A stretch of DNA of 40,218 nucleotides from JANRKH01 sp964351245 (GTDB lineage Bacteria > Pseudomonadota > Alphaproteobacteria > Rickettsiales > Rickettsiaceae). Shown here piece after piece: positions 24,489 to 33,615 of the stretch. Positions within the stretch are counted from its first letter, which is position 1, and every line of letters begins with the position of its first letter. The translations under genes were made by a program, and so were the position numbers. A model generated the notes under the pieces. That model saw only the letters and a list, made by a program, of their open reading frames with translations, was not told where the DNA came from and ran no database searches. The stretch spans positions 1 to 40,218 of the forward strand of contig CAYGNF010000006.1 of assembly GCA_964351245.1 (NCBI GenBank). Reading direction: 5' to 3'.

Positions 24489-27218
24489 TTGAAAGAAGAC
24501 ACCATATCAGGTATATTGCCTGTGAATATAGCAGAGGAGATGAAACGCTCATACCTGGATTACGCTATGAGCGTTATCGTCAGTAGAGCTATTCCAGATG
24601 TAAGAGATGGGCTAAAGCCTGTACATAGGCGTATTCTATATGCAATGTACGAGTCGGGATATCATTACAATAAACAATATCGAAAATCTGCAAGAATAGT
24701 CGGGGAAGTTATAGGTAAATACCACCCTCATGGAGATTCGGCTGTATATGATTCATTAGTGCGGATGGCCCAAGATTTTTCTCTCAGAGTGATGTTAATA
24801 GATGGTCAGGGTAACTTCGGTTCTATAGACGGAGATTCTCCAGCTGCTATGAGGTATACCGAATCAAGATTAGCCAAAATTTCTCATAGTATACTTGAGG
24901 ATATGGATAAAGAGACGGTAGATTTTGTTCCAAACTATGATGGGTCTGAGAGTGAGCCCAAGGTACTGCCTTCAAGATTTCCAAATCTTCTTGTAAATGG
25001 CACTGGGGGTATAGCAGTGGGAATGGCCACCAATATTCCTCCTCATAATTTAGGGGAAATCATAGATGCATGCTGCCTCCTAATCGAGCAACCAGATGCA
25101 GGTCCTCTAGAGCTTATGCAATTTATCAAAGGTCCAGATTTTCCTACTGGAGCTTCTATAATGGGATTTGCTGGAATTAAGTCAGCATACCAAACTGGTC
25201 GTGGTATCGTTATAGTAAGAGGTAAGGCTCATATTGAAGATATTAAATCAGGCAAACAATCTATCATTATCACCGAAATACCTTACATGGTAAATAAAGC
25301 AAAGCTTATTGAAAAAATAGCAGAGCTTGTGAATGAAAAAAAGATAGAAGGCATTACTGATATCAGAGATGAAACTGATAGAACAGGAATAAGGGTAGTC
25401 ATAGAGACAAAAAAAGATGCATCAGCAGAAGTGATACTAAATCAGATATACCAATATTCTCAGCTACAAAATTCATTTGGCATTACCATGCTGGCACTTG
25501 ATGGCGGTATGCCAAAAGTGATGAATCTTTCAGAAGTATTGAATGCATTTCTTCAATTTAGAGAAGAGGTAGTAACAAAACGCACTATTTATCTTTTAAA
25601 CAAAGCAAGAGATAGATCTCATATTTTAGTAGGATTAATTATTGCAGTTAATAATATTGATGAAGTCATTAGGCTGATTAAATCTTCATCTGATCCTCAA
25701 GATGCAAAAAGAAGACTCATGCAAACAAAGTGGGATGTTGAAGATATTGCGCCTTTAATTATGCTTGTAGACGATAAATCATCCCTCATTGATGCCCATT
25801 ACTGCTATCTTTCCGAAGTGCAAACTAAGTCCATTTTAGAAATGCGCCTACAAAGACTTACTGCAATGGAGAAGGGCAAAATAGAAGAAGATCTAATGGA
25901 GCTCAAAAGGCAAATATCAGAGCATCTACTAGTACTTTCTTCAAGAGAAAGATTGCTGCAAATCATTAGGGATGAACTTTTAGAAGTAAAACAGTTATTT
26001 GCGACTCCAAGAATTACATCAATTGAAGAAAGTGATTTTGATCAAGATATAGAGGATCTAATACAACGAGAAGAGATGGTCGTAACAGTGACTCATGGCG
26101 GCTATATTAAAAGAGTGCCACTGACAAGCTATAGAGCACAAAAGCGTGGAGGTAAGGGCAGGTCTGCGGCCAATATGCATGATGACGATTTTATTACTCA
26201 GATTTTTGTAGGTAGCACCCATACTCCGATGCTCTTTTTCTCAAATTTAGGCCAGGTATATAGTCTTAAATTATACAAATTACCTATAGGAAGTCTGCAA
26301 AGTAAAGGTAGGCCTATTGTAAATCTTTTGAAGCTTAGCCAAGATGAGATCATTACTAACATAATGCCTATGCCAGAAAATGATCACGAGTGGGATGATT
26401 ATAATATTATGTTTGCGACGAAATTTGGTAATGTAAGAAAAAACGACTTATCAGATTTTAAAAAAATTCAGTCCAATGGTAAAATCGCGATTAGACTAGA
26501 CGATGGTGATAGTCTTGTTGGGGTAATGGTTTGTAATGAAGATGACCATATCTTGCTAGCTACTAAGCAAGGCAAAGCTCTGCGATTCAGGTCACAAGCA
26601 GTAAGAGTCTTTAAAAGCAGAACTTCCGACGGAGTAAGGGGTATTAAGCTCACAAAAGACGATATTGTTATCAGTATGGCGGTTTTACGGGATTCTTCTT
26701 GTGGATACGAAGAAAAGCAGGCCTATTTATCAATACCAGTAGAAAAGCGTATTGATCTTGCTCGTGGTACTATAGAAGCAGCAACTCTCAAATCAGAGAC
26801 AGACTCTAATCTCGATATTCAGCAGCTGGACAACCTCTCTGGCTCTGAAGAATTTATTCTCACTATTTCAGAAAAAGGTATAGGAAAAATCAGCTCAGCG
26901 TATGAATACAGGATCACTGATAGAGGTGGTAGCGGTATTAGTAACATGAATATTAACAGTAAAACGGGACTCGTTGTAGCGTCAATGCCAGCTACCTTAG
27001 ATCAGGAGATTATACTCATTACTAACACAGGCAAACTCATTAGATGCCCATTAAGCTCGGTGAGAATTACTGGTAGAAGCACAAGTGGAGTGATACTTTT
27101 TAAAACAGCTCCGGATGAAATAGTTGTTTCTGTATCATTGATTCAAAATACCGCAGAAGATGTGGATGATGATGAGTCTTTACTTCCTGAAGATGAAAAT
27201 GCTATGTCTCAGGAGTAA
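24489..27218 (+). CDS. gyrA: DNA gyrase subunit A
   Basis: 909 aa. The breakage-reunion domain begins SYLDYAMSVIVSRAIPDVRD, with HPHGDSAVYDSLVRMAQDFS and the active-site tyrosine in MRYTESRL. The C-terminal beta-pinwheel contains the gyrase-specific GyrA box (QKRGGKGR), which separates it from ParC. It introduces negative supercoils with GyrB. The start is TTG at 24489: an in-frame TAA lies at 24474-24476 and no ATG or GTG follows before the conserved N-terminus. The quinolone-determining serine and aspartate (GDSAVYDS) are of the sensitive type. An acidic tail ends the protein. Confidence 0.97.
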   Translation: MKEDTISGILPVNIAEEMKRSYLDYAMSVIVSRAIPDVRDGLKPVHRRILYAMYESGYHYNKQYRKSARIVGEVIGKYHPHGDSAVYDSLVRMAQDFSLRVMLIDGQGNFGSIDGDSPAAMRYTESRLAKISHSILEDMDKETVDFVPNYDGSESEPKVLPSRFPNLLVNGTGGIAVGMATNIPPHNLGEIIDACCLLIEQPDAGPLELMQFIKGPDFPTGASIMGFAGIKSAYQTGRGIVIVRGKAHIEDIKSGKQSIIITEIPYMVNKAKLIEKIAELVNEKKIEGITDIRDETDRTGIRVVIETKKDASAEVILNQIYQYSQLQNSFGITMLALDGGMPKVMNLSEVLNAFLQFREEVVTKRTIYLLNKARDRSHILVGLIIAVNNIDEVIRLIKSSSDPQDAKRRLMQTKWDVEDIAPLIMLVDDKSSLIDAHYCYLSEVQTKSILEMRLQRLTAMEKGKIEEDLMELKRQISEHLLVLSSRERLLQIIRDELLEVKQLFATPRITSIEESDFDQDIEDLIQREEMVVTVTHGGYIKRVPLTSYRAQKRGGKGRSAANMHDDDFITQIFVGSTHTPMLFFSNLGQVYSLKLYKLPIGSLQSKGRPIVNLLKLSQDEIITNIMPMPENDHEWDDYNIMFATKFGNVRKNDLSDFKKIQSNGKIAIRLDDGDSLVGVMVCNEDDHILLATKQGKALRFRSQAVRVFKSRTSDGVRGIKLTKDDIVISMAVLRDSSCGYEEKQAYLSIPVEKRIDLARGTIEAATLKSETDSNLDIQQLDNLSGSEEFILTISEKGIGKISSAYEYRITDRGGSGISNMNINSKTGLVVASMPATLDQEIILITNTGKLIRCPLSSVRITGRSTSGVILFKTAPDEIVVSVSLIQNTAEDVDDDESLLPEDENAMSQE

Positions 27219-27430
27219 AATAGAATATAGTCAATGACGGGCTACATCTACTGCGCTAATATATTACCTCACTATCTCTTGAGATGTAGAAATACTCAAT
27301 GATAGGAGTGTGTGATATAGTTTGTTAGTTTTGATAAATTTATGGTCAAATTTTATTTTAGACTAGAAAATTCAAGTACATTTCGTTAGAATTACGACTC
27401 AAACTTAACTCATATAAATACAGATTCACC

Positions 27431-27832
27431 ATGGATAAGAATGCGTATATTAATATTATAGCAAAAAAATTGACAGAACTGAGTATTGAAGCAGAAAAAC
27501 TTTCTAATAAAATGCATCAATATATACATTCTCAATCTGCATCCTCAATATCTAATGATCATTTTATTCATCTTTTTACAGTTTTTGTATTATCGAGCAT
27601 AGTAGGATATTTCGTAGTCTGGAGGGTGACGCCAGCACTACATACTCCGCTTATGTCAATCACTAATGCAATTTCTGGTATCGTAATAATCGGAGCCTTG
27701 CTTGTTGTAGGCAATGAAGATTTTAGTCTCTCATCTTTCCTTAGTATGTTAGCTATATTTTTGGCAAGTGTGAATATTTTTGGCGGGTTTGTAGTAACTC
27801 AGCGCATGCTGTCTATGTTTGAGAGGAAGTAA
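27431..27832 (+). CDS. pntAb: NAD(P) transhydrogenase subunit alpha part 2 (PntAb)
   Basis: 133 aa. After a hydrophilic, helix-prone N-terminal stretch of about 45 residues come three membrane helices. The hallmark VVWRVTPALHTPLMSITNAI corresponds to the transhydrogenase domain II start. The split form (PntAa, PntAb, PntB) is standard in alphaproteobacteria. pntB follows after two bases. pntAa, which binds NAD(H), would normally be just upstream, but gyrA is there instead. Confidence 0.92.
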   Translation: MDKNAYINIIAKKLTELSIEAEKLSNKMHQYIHSQSASSISNDHFIHLFTVFVLSSIVGYFVVWRVTPALHTPLMSITNAISGIVIIGALLVVGNEDFSLSSFLSMLAIFLASVNIFGGFVVTQRMLSMFERK

Positions 27833-27834
27833 GC

Positions 27835-29226
27835 ATGAAATATTTCTCAGAATATACTTATCTACTTTCGGCTCTTTGTTTCATATGGAGCTTAAAGGGA
27901 CTTTCGTCTCATAAAGAGGCAAAATTTGGAAGCATTGCTGGAATTTTAGGTATGGTTATAGCCATTTGCACATGTATCTTCTTTGATGAATTTCATCACA
28001 AATGGCCAGTATTTTTAGTAATAGTAGCAGGGGGGGCTGTAGGAACTATTATATCCACAAAAATTCAAATGACAGCGATACCTCAGCTTGTTGCAGGATT
28101 TCACTCATTAGTCGGGCTCAGTGCAGTACTCGTGGCATATAGTGCATATCTTGCTCCAGAAGCTATGGGGATTGGTATGTACGGGTCTATACATACATCA
28201 AGTTTGATTGAAATGTCTCTTGGTGCATCAATAGGAGCTATTACTTTTACCGGATCAGTAGTTGCATTTGCAAAACTTCATGGCGTTATGTCTTCTAAAC
28301 CCATCAAATTTGAAGGTCAGAATATAGCAACTATATTATTATTTATATCAATATTGTGTTCTATCGTATTATTGATAAATTATCAGTCTCTATACGCCTT
28401 AAATCTGTTAATACTTCTCTCTTTTATTATAGGTTTTGTTCTTATTATACCAATAGGTGGGGCTGATATGCCAGTAGTAGTATCAATGCTCAATTCATAT
28501 TCAGGGTGGGCTGCGGCTGGCATTGGTTTTACTTTAGGAAGCGATCTTTTAATTATCACTGGAGCTTTGGTTGGAGCAAGTGGCGCTATTTTGAGTTATA
28601 TAATGTGCTCAGCGATGAATCGCTCTCTTTTTAATGTTATATTTGGAGTATTAACATCGCCAAATCAAGCATTAGACTCAAAAGAATTGGATGAGAGAGT
28701 CCCAAATATTAGCCATCCCCAAGATGCTGCATTCACATTACATAATGCATCTCGTATTGTGATCGTGCCTGGTTATGGCATGGCTGTTTCCCAGGCTCAG
28801 CACTTAGTGAAAGCATTAGTGGATAAACTAAAGACAATTGGAGCGGATGTAAAATTCGCTATACATCCTGTTGCGGGGCGTATGCCTGGCCATATGAATG
28901 TATTGCTTGCGGAGGCGAATATTCCTTATGATATTGTACACGAACTTGAGGATATTAACCATCAGTTTTCAGAGACTGATGTAACGATAGTCATTGGAGC
29001 CAATGATATAACAAACCCAGCGGCTAAAAATGATACTACAAGTCCCATATATGGTATGCCAATTTTGGAAGTAGAAAATTCTAAAATAGTGTATTTTATC
29101 AAGCGATCTATGTCGAGCGGATATGCAGGTATAGAAAATGATCTATTTTTTAATTCAAATACTCATATGCTCTTTGGGGATGCTAAAAAAGTAGTAGATG
29201 AGATAATAAAGTCTATGGAAGGCTAA
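27835..29226 (+). CDS. pntB: NAD(P) transhydrogenase subunit beta
   Basis: 463 aa. The N-terminal membrane domain has about nine helices, with GGAVGTIISTKIQMTAIPQL, VAGFHSLVGLSAVLVA and ADMPVVVSMLNSYSGWAAAG. The C-terminal NADP(H)-binding domain III carries IVPGYGMAVSQAQH, HPVAGRMPGHMNVLLAEA and VIGANDITNPAA. It couples proton flow to NADPH formation from NADH. Encoded with pntAb in a two-gene unit. Confidence 0.97.
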   Translation: MKYFSEYTYLLSALCFIWSLKGLSSHKEAKFGSIAGILGMVIAICTCIFFDEFHHKWPVFLVIVAGGAVGTIISTKIQMTAIPQLVAGFHSLVGLSAVLVAYSAYLAPEAMGIGMYGSIHTSSLIEMSLGASIGAITFTGSVVAFAKLHGVMSSKPIKFEGQNIATILLFISILCSIVLLINYQSLYALNLLILLSFIIGFVLIIPIGGADMPVVVSMLNSYSGWAAAGIGFTLGSDLLIITGALVGASGAILSYIMCSAMNRSLFNVIFGVLTSPNQALDSKELDERVPNISHPQDAAFTLHNASRIVIVPGYGMAVSQAQHLVKALVDKLKTIGADVKFAIHPVAGRMPGHMNVLLAEANIPYDIVHELEDINHQFSETDVTIVIGANDITNPAAKNDTTSPIYGMPILEVENSKIVYFIKRSMSSGYAGIENDLFFNSNTHMLFGDAKKVVDEIIKSMEG

Positions 29227-29434
29227 TGACTATCTGTGCATAGGTGCTCATTAGTACACTACTATACCAATCAAATTAGACAAATAAATTTTAAGGATTA
29301 GACGTAAGGAGTATATTCAATACTTTCATAGGAATGCCAAATTTATTGGGAGCATTAAAAATGGCTATTGGGATGACTAGTAATTTTATTTAAATATTGT
29401 ATAATACCGAAAAATTTAAAGTAATGGCATAATA

Positions 29435-30772
29435 ATGAAGCCTACAATAGCCTTAGTAGGACGGCCTAATGTCGGTAAATCAACCTTATTCAACAGATTG
29501 AGTATATCAGATAAATCTATAGTACATGATGCCCCTGGAGTAACCCGAGATAGGAAGTATGGATCTGGTAGGTTAGGTAACCTAGTCTTTACTCTAATAG
29601 ATACACCCGGCCTTGAACAAAAAGAAAAAGCCGCCATTGAAGAGAGAATGATGGGTCAAACTTTTGCTGCAATAGCTTCTTCTGACCTTGTGTGCTTAAT
29701 AGTAGATGGCCCTCTTGGCATTACGCCCCAAGATGAATTTTTTGCATCACTAATTAGGCGTAATCATAGTAATATTATATTAGTAGCCAATAAATCTGAA
29801 AAACAACTCACAATAGATAAGCAATTTTTTAAACTAGGGCTTGGAGAGCCTGTATGCGTATCGGCAGAGCATGGCATAGGCATGATGGATTTGTTTGAAA
29901 TTTTTGCTCAAAAGCTTCCTAAACATAATGAAGAAATAGAAGATCCGTTTAAATCTAATCAGATACAAATTGCTATTATAGGAAGACCCAATGCTGGTAA
30001 ATCAACATTAATTAATAGTCTAGTAGGTGAGCATAGATTACTGACAGGGCCAGAAGCTGGTATCACCAGGGATTCAATTTATATAGATTGGTATTATCAG
30101 GGTCACTACATAAAACTCATTGATACTGCTGGGATGCGTAAGAGGGCTCAAATTGTCAATAAACTTGAAAAAATATCAGTCTCAGACGGTTTAAATGCTA
30201 TAAAATATGCAAATGTAATAGTTGTTATGATTGATGCTATGCTTGGTCTTGAGAGTCAAGATTTAAATTTACTAAATTATGTGATAGGAGAAGGGCGCGC
30301 TGTTGTCATCGCTATGAATAAATGGGATCAAGTGACTAATAAAAAATCTTATAAAGAAGAAGTAAATTATAAGCTTTCGACTAATTTATCTTACATTCCA
30401 GGAGTAGAAATAGTATATCTATCTGCATTAAATAAAGATAATATATTAAAAGTGATTGATAGCGCTGTAAAATCTTACTGCATATGGAATACAAAAATTC
30501 CTACAGCCAAATTGAACAAGTGGCTTGAATATGCATTAGACCACCACTCTCTACCCTTACTCAAACATGGGCGGCGCGCTAGAATAAAATACGCTGTACA
30601 GTTAAAGTCACGGCCTCCAACTTTTAAATTTTTCGTGAATAGCAAAGAGGCTATTACTGAGTCATATAGGAAGTATTTAACTAATTCAATGCGTAAAGAA
30701 TTTGGGTTATCAGGAGTGCCTATTAGAATCTTGCTAGCCAAAAGTGAAAATCCCTACGTCAGGAAAAAGTGA
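29435..30772 (+). CDS. der: GTPase Der (EngA), ribosome assembly
   Basis: 445 aa. Two tandem GTPase domains: G1 motifs GRPNVGKST (about 8) and GRPNAGKST (about 182), G3 motifs DTPGLE and DTAGM, and G4 motifs NKSE and NKWD. The C-terminal KH-like domain includes LLKHGRRARIKYAVQLKSRP. It acts in 50S subunit maturation. The first G4 motif has Glu instead of Asp, a variant I associate with alphaproteobacterial Der. Start ATG 29435; the leader contains TATAAT at 29400-29405 but no matching -35. Confidence 0.97.
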   Translation: MKPTIALVGRPNVGKSTLFNRLSISDKSIVHDAPGVTRDRKYGSGRLGNLVFTLIDTPGLEQKEKAAIEERMMGQTFAAIASSDLVCLIVDGPLGITPQDEFFASLIRRNHSNIILVANKSEKQLTIDKQFFKLGLGEPVCVSAEHGIGMMDLFEIFAQKLPKHNEEIEDPFKSNQIQIAIIGRPNAGKSTLINSLVGEHRLLTGPEAGITRDSIYIDWYYQGHYIKLIDTAGMRKRAQIVNKLEKISVSDGLNAIKYANVIVVMIDAMLGLESQDLNLLNYVIGEGRAVVIAMNKWDQVTNKKSYKEEVNYKLSTNLSYIPGVEIVYLSALNKDNILKVIDSAVKSYCIWNTKIPTAKLNKWLEYALDHHSLPLLKHGRRARIKYAVQLKSRPPTFKFFVNSKEAITESYRKYLTNSMRKEFGLSGVPIRILLAKSENPYVRKK

Positions 30773-31013
30773 ATTGATTATACCATCAAATACAAATCTT
30801 GTCTCCTATATACTGGTCTGAATTTTGGGGGTCAATTAAGTGCAAGTGACTTCCCAGAGCATTCTCCCTAATTCATTGCAATCAAGTGCTATCTTATTAA
30901 ATATTGTGTACGAGCTTGCGCAATTAATAAGTTATCATCTGATGCAATAATATATAAATCTAGGGTAACGATTTCTCTGGCGAAGTCACTAATGTTATTT
31001 TTTGCACAGCGCC

Positions 31014-31727
31014 TTAGTCCACTTCTCCTGGTAGATTTAAGCAATATCCAGAAGATCTAACAGTCTTAATAAAAGGAATTTCATTAGGGCTGGTCTTAAT
31101 GAGACTTCTGAGTCTATTGACATGAACATCTACGGTGCGAGATTCAACCGGCTGATGCGTGCCCCAAACATAATCCACAATTTGCTGGCGTGAAAAAATT
31201 GTTTTAGGTGATTGGACTAATAATTGCAGAATCTTGAATTCTGTAGGTCCAAGATGAATATGCTGATTTGATCTATAGACCTTAAATGTGGCAAGATCCA
31301 TGCTTAAATCTTTATATCTAATTATCTTATCCTGGAATACTGGCTTGGATTTACGCAGCAATGTTTTAATCGAAGTCATGATTTCGTTAGGAGTATAAGG
31401 TCTATATACTACGGCTATATTGCCATTATCAATAGGCTTAAATGCTTCAGCAGATTCCGTGTCTTCCAGAATAATTACTACTGGCATTTCGGAGCAATGC
31501 TCTAAATCGCGAATCTCGTTCACTACTACTACAGGATTTTTATCCATATGTTTAGTGCTGAGTATCACTAAGTTGGGCTGATTGACTCTCATCAATCTTA
31601 TAGCTGACTCTATATCTGGACTTCTGAGTACATTGAACCAATACCTCTCTATCGCGTTACTCAACGACGTTCTGAGTAGATCGTCTTTTTCAATTACAAA
31701 AACCTTTGGAGGTAGTTTATCTGTCAT
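31014..31727 (-). CDS. PhoB/OmpR-type response regulator with degenerate receiver
   Basis: 237 aa. The C-terminal winged-helix DNA-binding domain is intact and PhoB-like: LGPTEFKILQLLVQSPKTIF, then SRQQIVDYVWG and SRTVDVHVNRLRSLI. The N-terminal receiver keeps its fold pattern but lacks the chemistry. The phosphoacceptor position (PhoB D54) is S57 in LVILSTKHM, the acidic pair is weakened (FVIEKDD, with Lys at the usual Asp), the conserved Thr/Ser is Glu (VIILEDTES), and the conserved Lys is Arg (VVYRPYTP). It therefore probably does not respond to phosphorylation. No histidine kinase lies nearby. It is divergent from rpsF. Confidence 0.85.
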   Translation of the reverse strand: MTDKLPPKVFVIEKDDLLRTSLSNAIERYWFNVLRSPDIESAIRLMRVNQPNLVILSTKHMDKNPVVVVNEIRDLEHCSEMPVVIILEDTESAEAFKPIDNGNIAVVYRPYTPNEIMTSIKTLLRKSKPVFQDKIIRYKDLSMDLATFKVYRSNQHIHLGPTEFKILQLLVQSPKTIFSRQQIVDYVWGTHQPVESRTVDVHVNRLRSLIKTSPNEIPFIKTVRSSGYCLNLPGEVD

Positions 31728-31912
31728 GTTTTATTTACCATATTTTACTTATTAATCTTCAAGCTCATTCAATGCATATCATTATCACTTAAACTTAAAA
31801 TATGTTAAATAATTAGATATACAAAAATATAACAACGAGAACATTAAACTAATGTAGTTAAAATAGCGTTAATTTTCTATAGTGTAAATAAATTTTTTTT
31901 GAGGTGTTGCCG

Positions 31913-31945
31913 AATATTCATCTTACACCAAATATTCATCTTGCA
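31913..31945 (+). repeat. Two-copy direct repeat overlapping the rpsF -35 box
   Basis: AATATTCATCTTACA (31913-31927) and AATATTCATCTTGCA (31931-31945) differ at one base of 15 and are spaced 18 bases start to start. The second copy runs into the -35 box. The layout would suit binding of a tandem dimeric regulator; the divergent PhoB-type gene is an obvious candidate but nothing proves it. Confidence 0.7.
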
Positions 31946-31968
31946 AAAGAGAAATAATATGGTATAAC
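31941..31968 (+). promoter_or_regulatory. Predicted promoter of rpsF-rpsR-rplI
   Basis: TTGCAA (31941-31946) and TATAAC (31963-31968) are separated by 16 bases, giving a leader of about 50 bases. AAGGAA lies seven bases before the rpsF ATG. Confidence 0.5.
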
Positions 31969-32024
31969 ACAGAAAGATTTTTTTACTCCTTTAGTGTTTT
32001 GGGGTTCATTTTTAAGGAAATTTT

Positions 32025-32393
32025 ATGACATTATACGAAACAATAATCATTGTAAGACAAGACGTTTCTAGTGCTGACATAGACACTATGACCGAGGAGT
32101 TTATCTCAATATTAAAAAATAATAATTCAGAAATCATAAAGACAGAATATTGGGGCCTTAGAAACTTGGCGTACGATATTAACAATAATAAAAAGGGTCA
32201 TTATATTTTGTTGGGCACTAAATCCTCTAATCCATCTATTAAAGAGTTAGAGAGAAAGCTCAAATTTACTCAAGATGTCATTAGATACATGACTCTCAAA
32301 GTAGATTCTATGAATACTACCCCTTCTCCAATACTTCAAAGTAAAACAGATTCTTTTGAAGATATCATAGATGTCACAATAACACAAATATAG
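32025..32393 (+). CDS. rpsF: 30S ribosomal protein S6 (bS6)
   Basis: 122 aa. It begins MTLYETIIIVRQDVS and contains TEYWGLRNLAYDINNNKKGH and FTQDVIRYMTLKVD, the bS6 pattern. It has a C-terminal extension of about 25 residues without clear conservation. First gene of the usual S6-S18-L9 operon. Confidence 0.96.
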   Translation: MTLYETIIIVRQDVSSADIDTMTEEFISILKNNNSEIIKTEYWGLRNLAYDINNNKKGHYILLGTKSSNPSIKELERKLKFTQDVIRYMTLKVDSMNTTPSPILQSKTDSFEDIIDVTITQI

Positions 32394-32400
32394 TATAACC

Positions 32401-32691
32401 ATGGAAGAATCAGATAACGAAGAAAAAACCCTAACAAGAATGGCTGATAGAAATACTAGAAGAGTATTTTTTAAGAGACGTAAAGGATGTCCTTTGTCGT
32501 TACCAGAATCACCTCCTATAGATTATAAAAATATAAGTTTACTTAGTAAGTTTGTTTCCGAAGGAGGTAGAATTTTGCCCAATAGAATTACCAATGTTTG
32601 CGCAAAAAAACAGAGGCAATTAAAAAGAGCAGTTAAAATTGCAAGACTTCTAGCTTTACTTCCATTCTCCTCTCACACTAATAACAAATAA
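32401..32691 (+). CDS. rpsR: 30S ribosomal protein S18 (bS18)
   Basis: 96 aa. It contains IDYKNISLLSKFVSEGGRIL, PNRITNVCAKKQRQLKRAVK and IARLLALLPF, the S18 core that binds S6 and 16S rRNA. A hydrophilic N-terminal extension of about 20 residues precedes the core, with an FFKRRKGCP basic motif. It starts eight bases after rpsF. Confidence 0.96.
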   Translation: MEESDNEEKTLTRMADRNTRRVFFKRRKGCPLSLPESPPIDYKNISLLSKFVSEGGRILPNRITNVCAKKQRQLKRAVKIARLLALLPFSSHTNNK

Positions 32692-32702
32692 GGTTATACG
32701 CA

Positions 32703-33269
32703 ATGAAAGTTGTACTTCTTAAACCAAGAAAAAAACTCGGAAATATAGGAGATATAGTGCAGGTCAAAACTGGATTTGGTAGAAATTACTTAATTCCTCA
32801 GAAAATTGCTGCAAGGGCTACTAAACAAAACTTAGAGGGCTTTCAAGATCAAAAACATGAACTAGAAAAGCAAAATGAAGCACAAGCTTCAACGGCCAAA
32901 AAAATTGCAGGTGAAATATCAGGGAAAGATTTTACTTTTATTAGCCCTTCTTCAGATGACGGTAGGTTATTTGGATCTGTGAGCGCTAAAGATATAGCAA
33001 AGCAAATATGCGCATCTGCACCTGAATGGGATATAGATTACTCTAAGGTAGCTCTACAATCTTCTATCAAAACCCTTGGTGTATATGAGGTGACTCTCCA
33101 TCTTTATCATGAAGTAGAGGCAGTGATTATTATCAATGTGGGTAGATCGGAGAATGAAGCAAGACAAGCATTGAAAAATTTTAAATCTAACCTAAGTAGC
33201 GAGCAAGATATTGCGGAACTAGCTATCGAAGGTAATAATGAGATAGATCAGCGACATCTAGAGTCATGA
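32703..33269 (+). CDS. rplI: 50S ribosomal protein L9 (bL9)
   Basis: 188 aa. The N-terminal 23S-rRNA-binding domain is MKVVLLKPRKKLGNIGDIVQ followed by VKTGFGRNYLIPQKIAARAT. A long connecting helix leads to a C-terminal domain with DGRLFGSVSAKDIA and IKTLGVYEVTLHLYHEVEA. The tail extends about 35 residues beyond the usual bL9 end and is acidic. It lies 12 bases after rpsR, with an AAGG ribosome site. Confidence 0.96.
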   Translation: MKVVLLKPRKKLGNIGDIVQVKTGFGRNYLIPQKIAARATKQNLEGFQDQKHELEKQNEAQASTAKKIAGEISGKDFTFISPSSDDGRLFGSVSAKDIAKQICASAPEWDIDYSKVALQSSIKTLGVYEVTLHLYHEVEAVIIINVGRSENEARQALKNFKSNLSSEQDIAELAIEGNNEIDQRHLES

Positions 33270-33615
33270 TTCTTGTTTCACATATATCAGGTAAGATGCA
33301 CCCTTTTTTGGACGCGCCGCTGTTTACACAAACATTAGTTTAGTCTTATATGATGTATAGCATTGGTACTCATTTAGCAATATACCCATCTATATCTCGT
33401 TATAATAAAAATAATATAAACCTTATTCTGTAGATACTTAATTTGTTTGCGCTCTTGGTGCTGAGTATAATATTATGCCAATATAGAGATTATGTAATAT
33501 TTCTCTGCATTGCCAAGAAAACTCTATGGCAATTATTAAGATAATGTTACTGAGTTAATTATTATTCTAAAAATATAGTCTTTGAGATTAATTAAGAAAA
33601 AGTGAGTTATATATC
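33270..33615. other. Gap between rplI and the GT4 gene
   Basis: 346 bases of AT-rich DNA. I see no ORF, no convincing terminator and no recognised RNA. It should contain the end of the ribosomal operon and the promoter of the glycosyltransferase gene. Confidence 0.45.

Larger units (their letters stand above)
31728..32024. other. Divergent intergenic region regulator/rpsF
   Basis: 297 bases. It contains the rpsF promoter and a tandem direct repeat (both listed separately). No ORF or RNA gene is seen. The regulator ATG has no evident Shine-Dalgarno. Confidence 0.5.

Noticed and set aside
27219..27430. CTACATCT/AGATGTAG inverted repeat after gyrA
   Set aside because: Eight-base arms more than 30 bases apart without a U-run; likely chance.
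29334..29393. 19-codon ORF upstream of der (MPNLLGALKMAIGMTSNFI)
   Set aside because: The AAGGAG motif is too far upstream, and nothing else supports translation.
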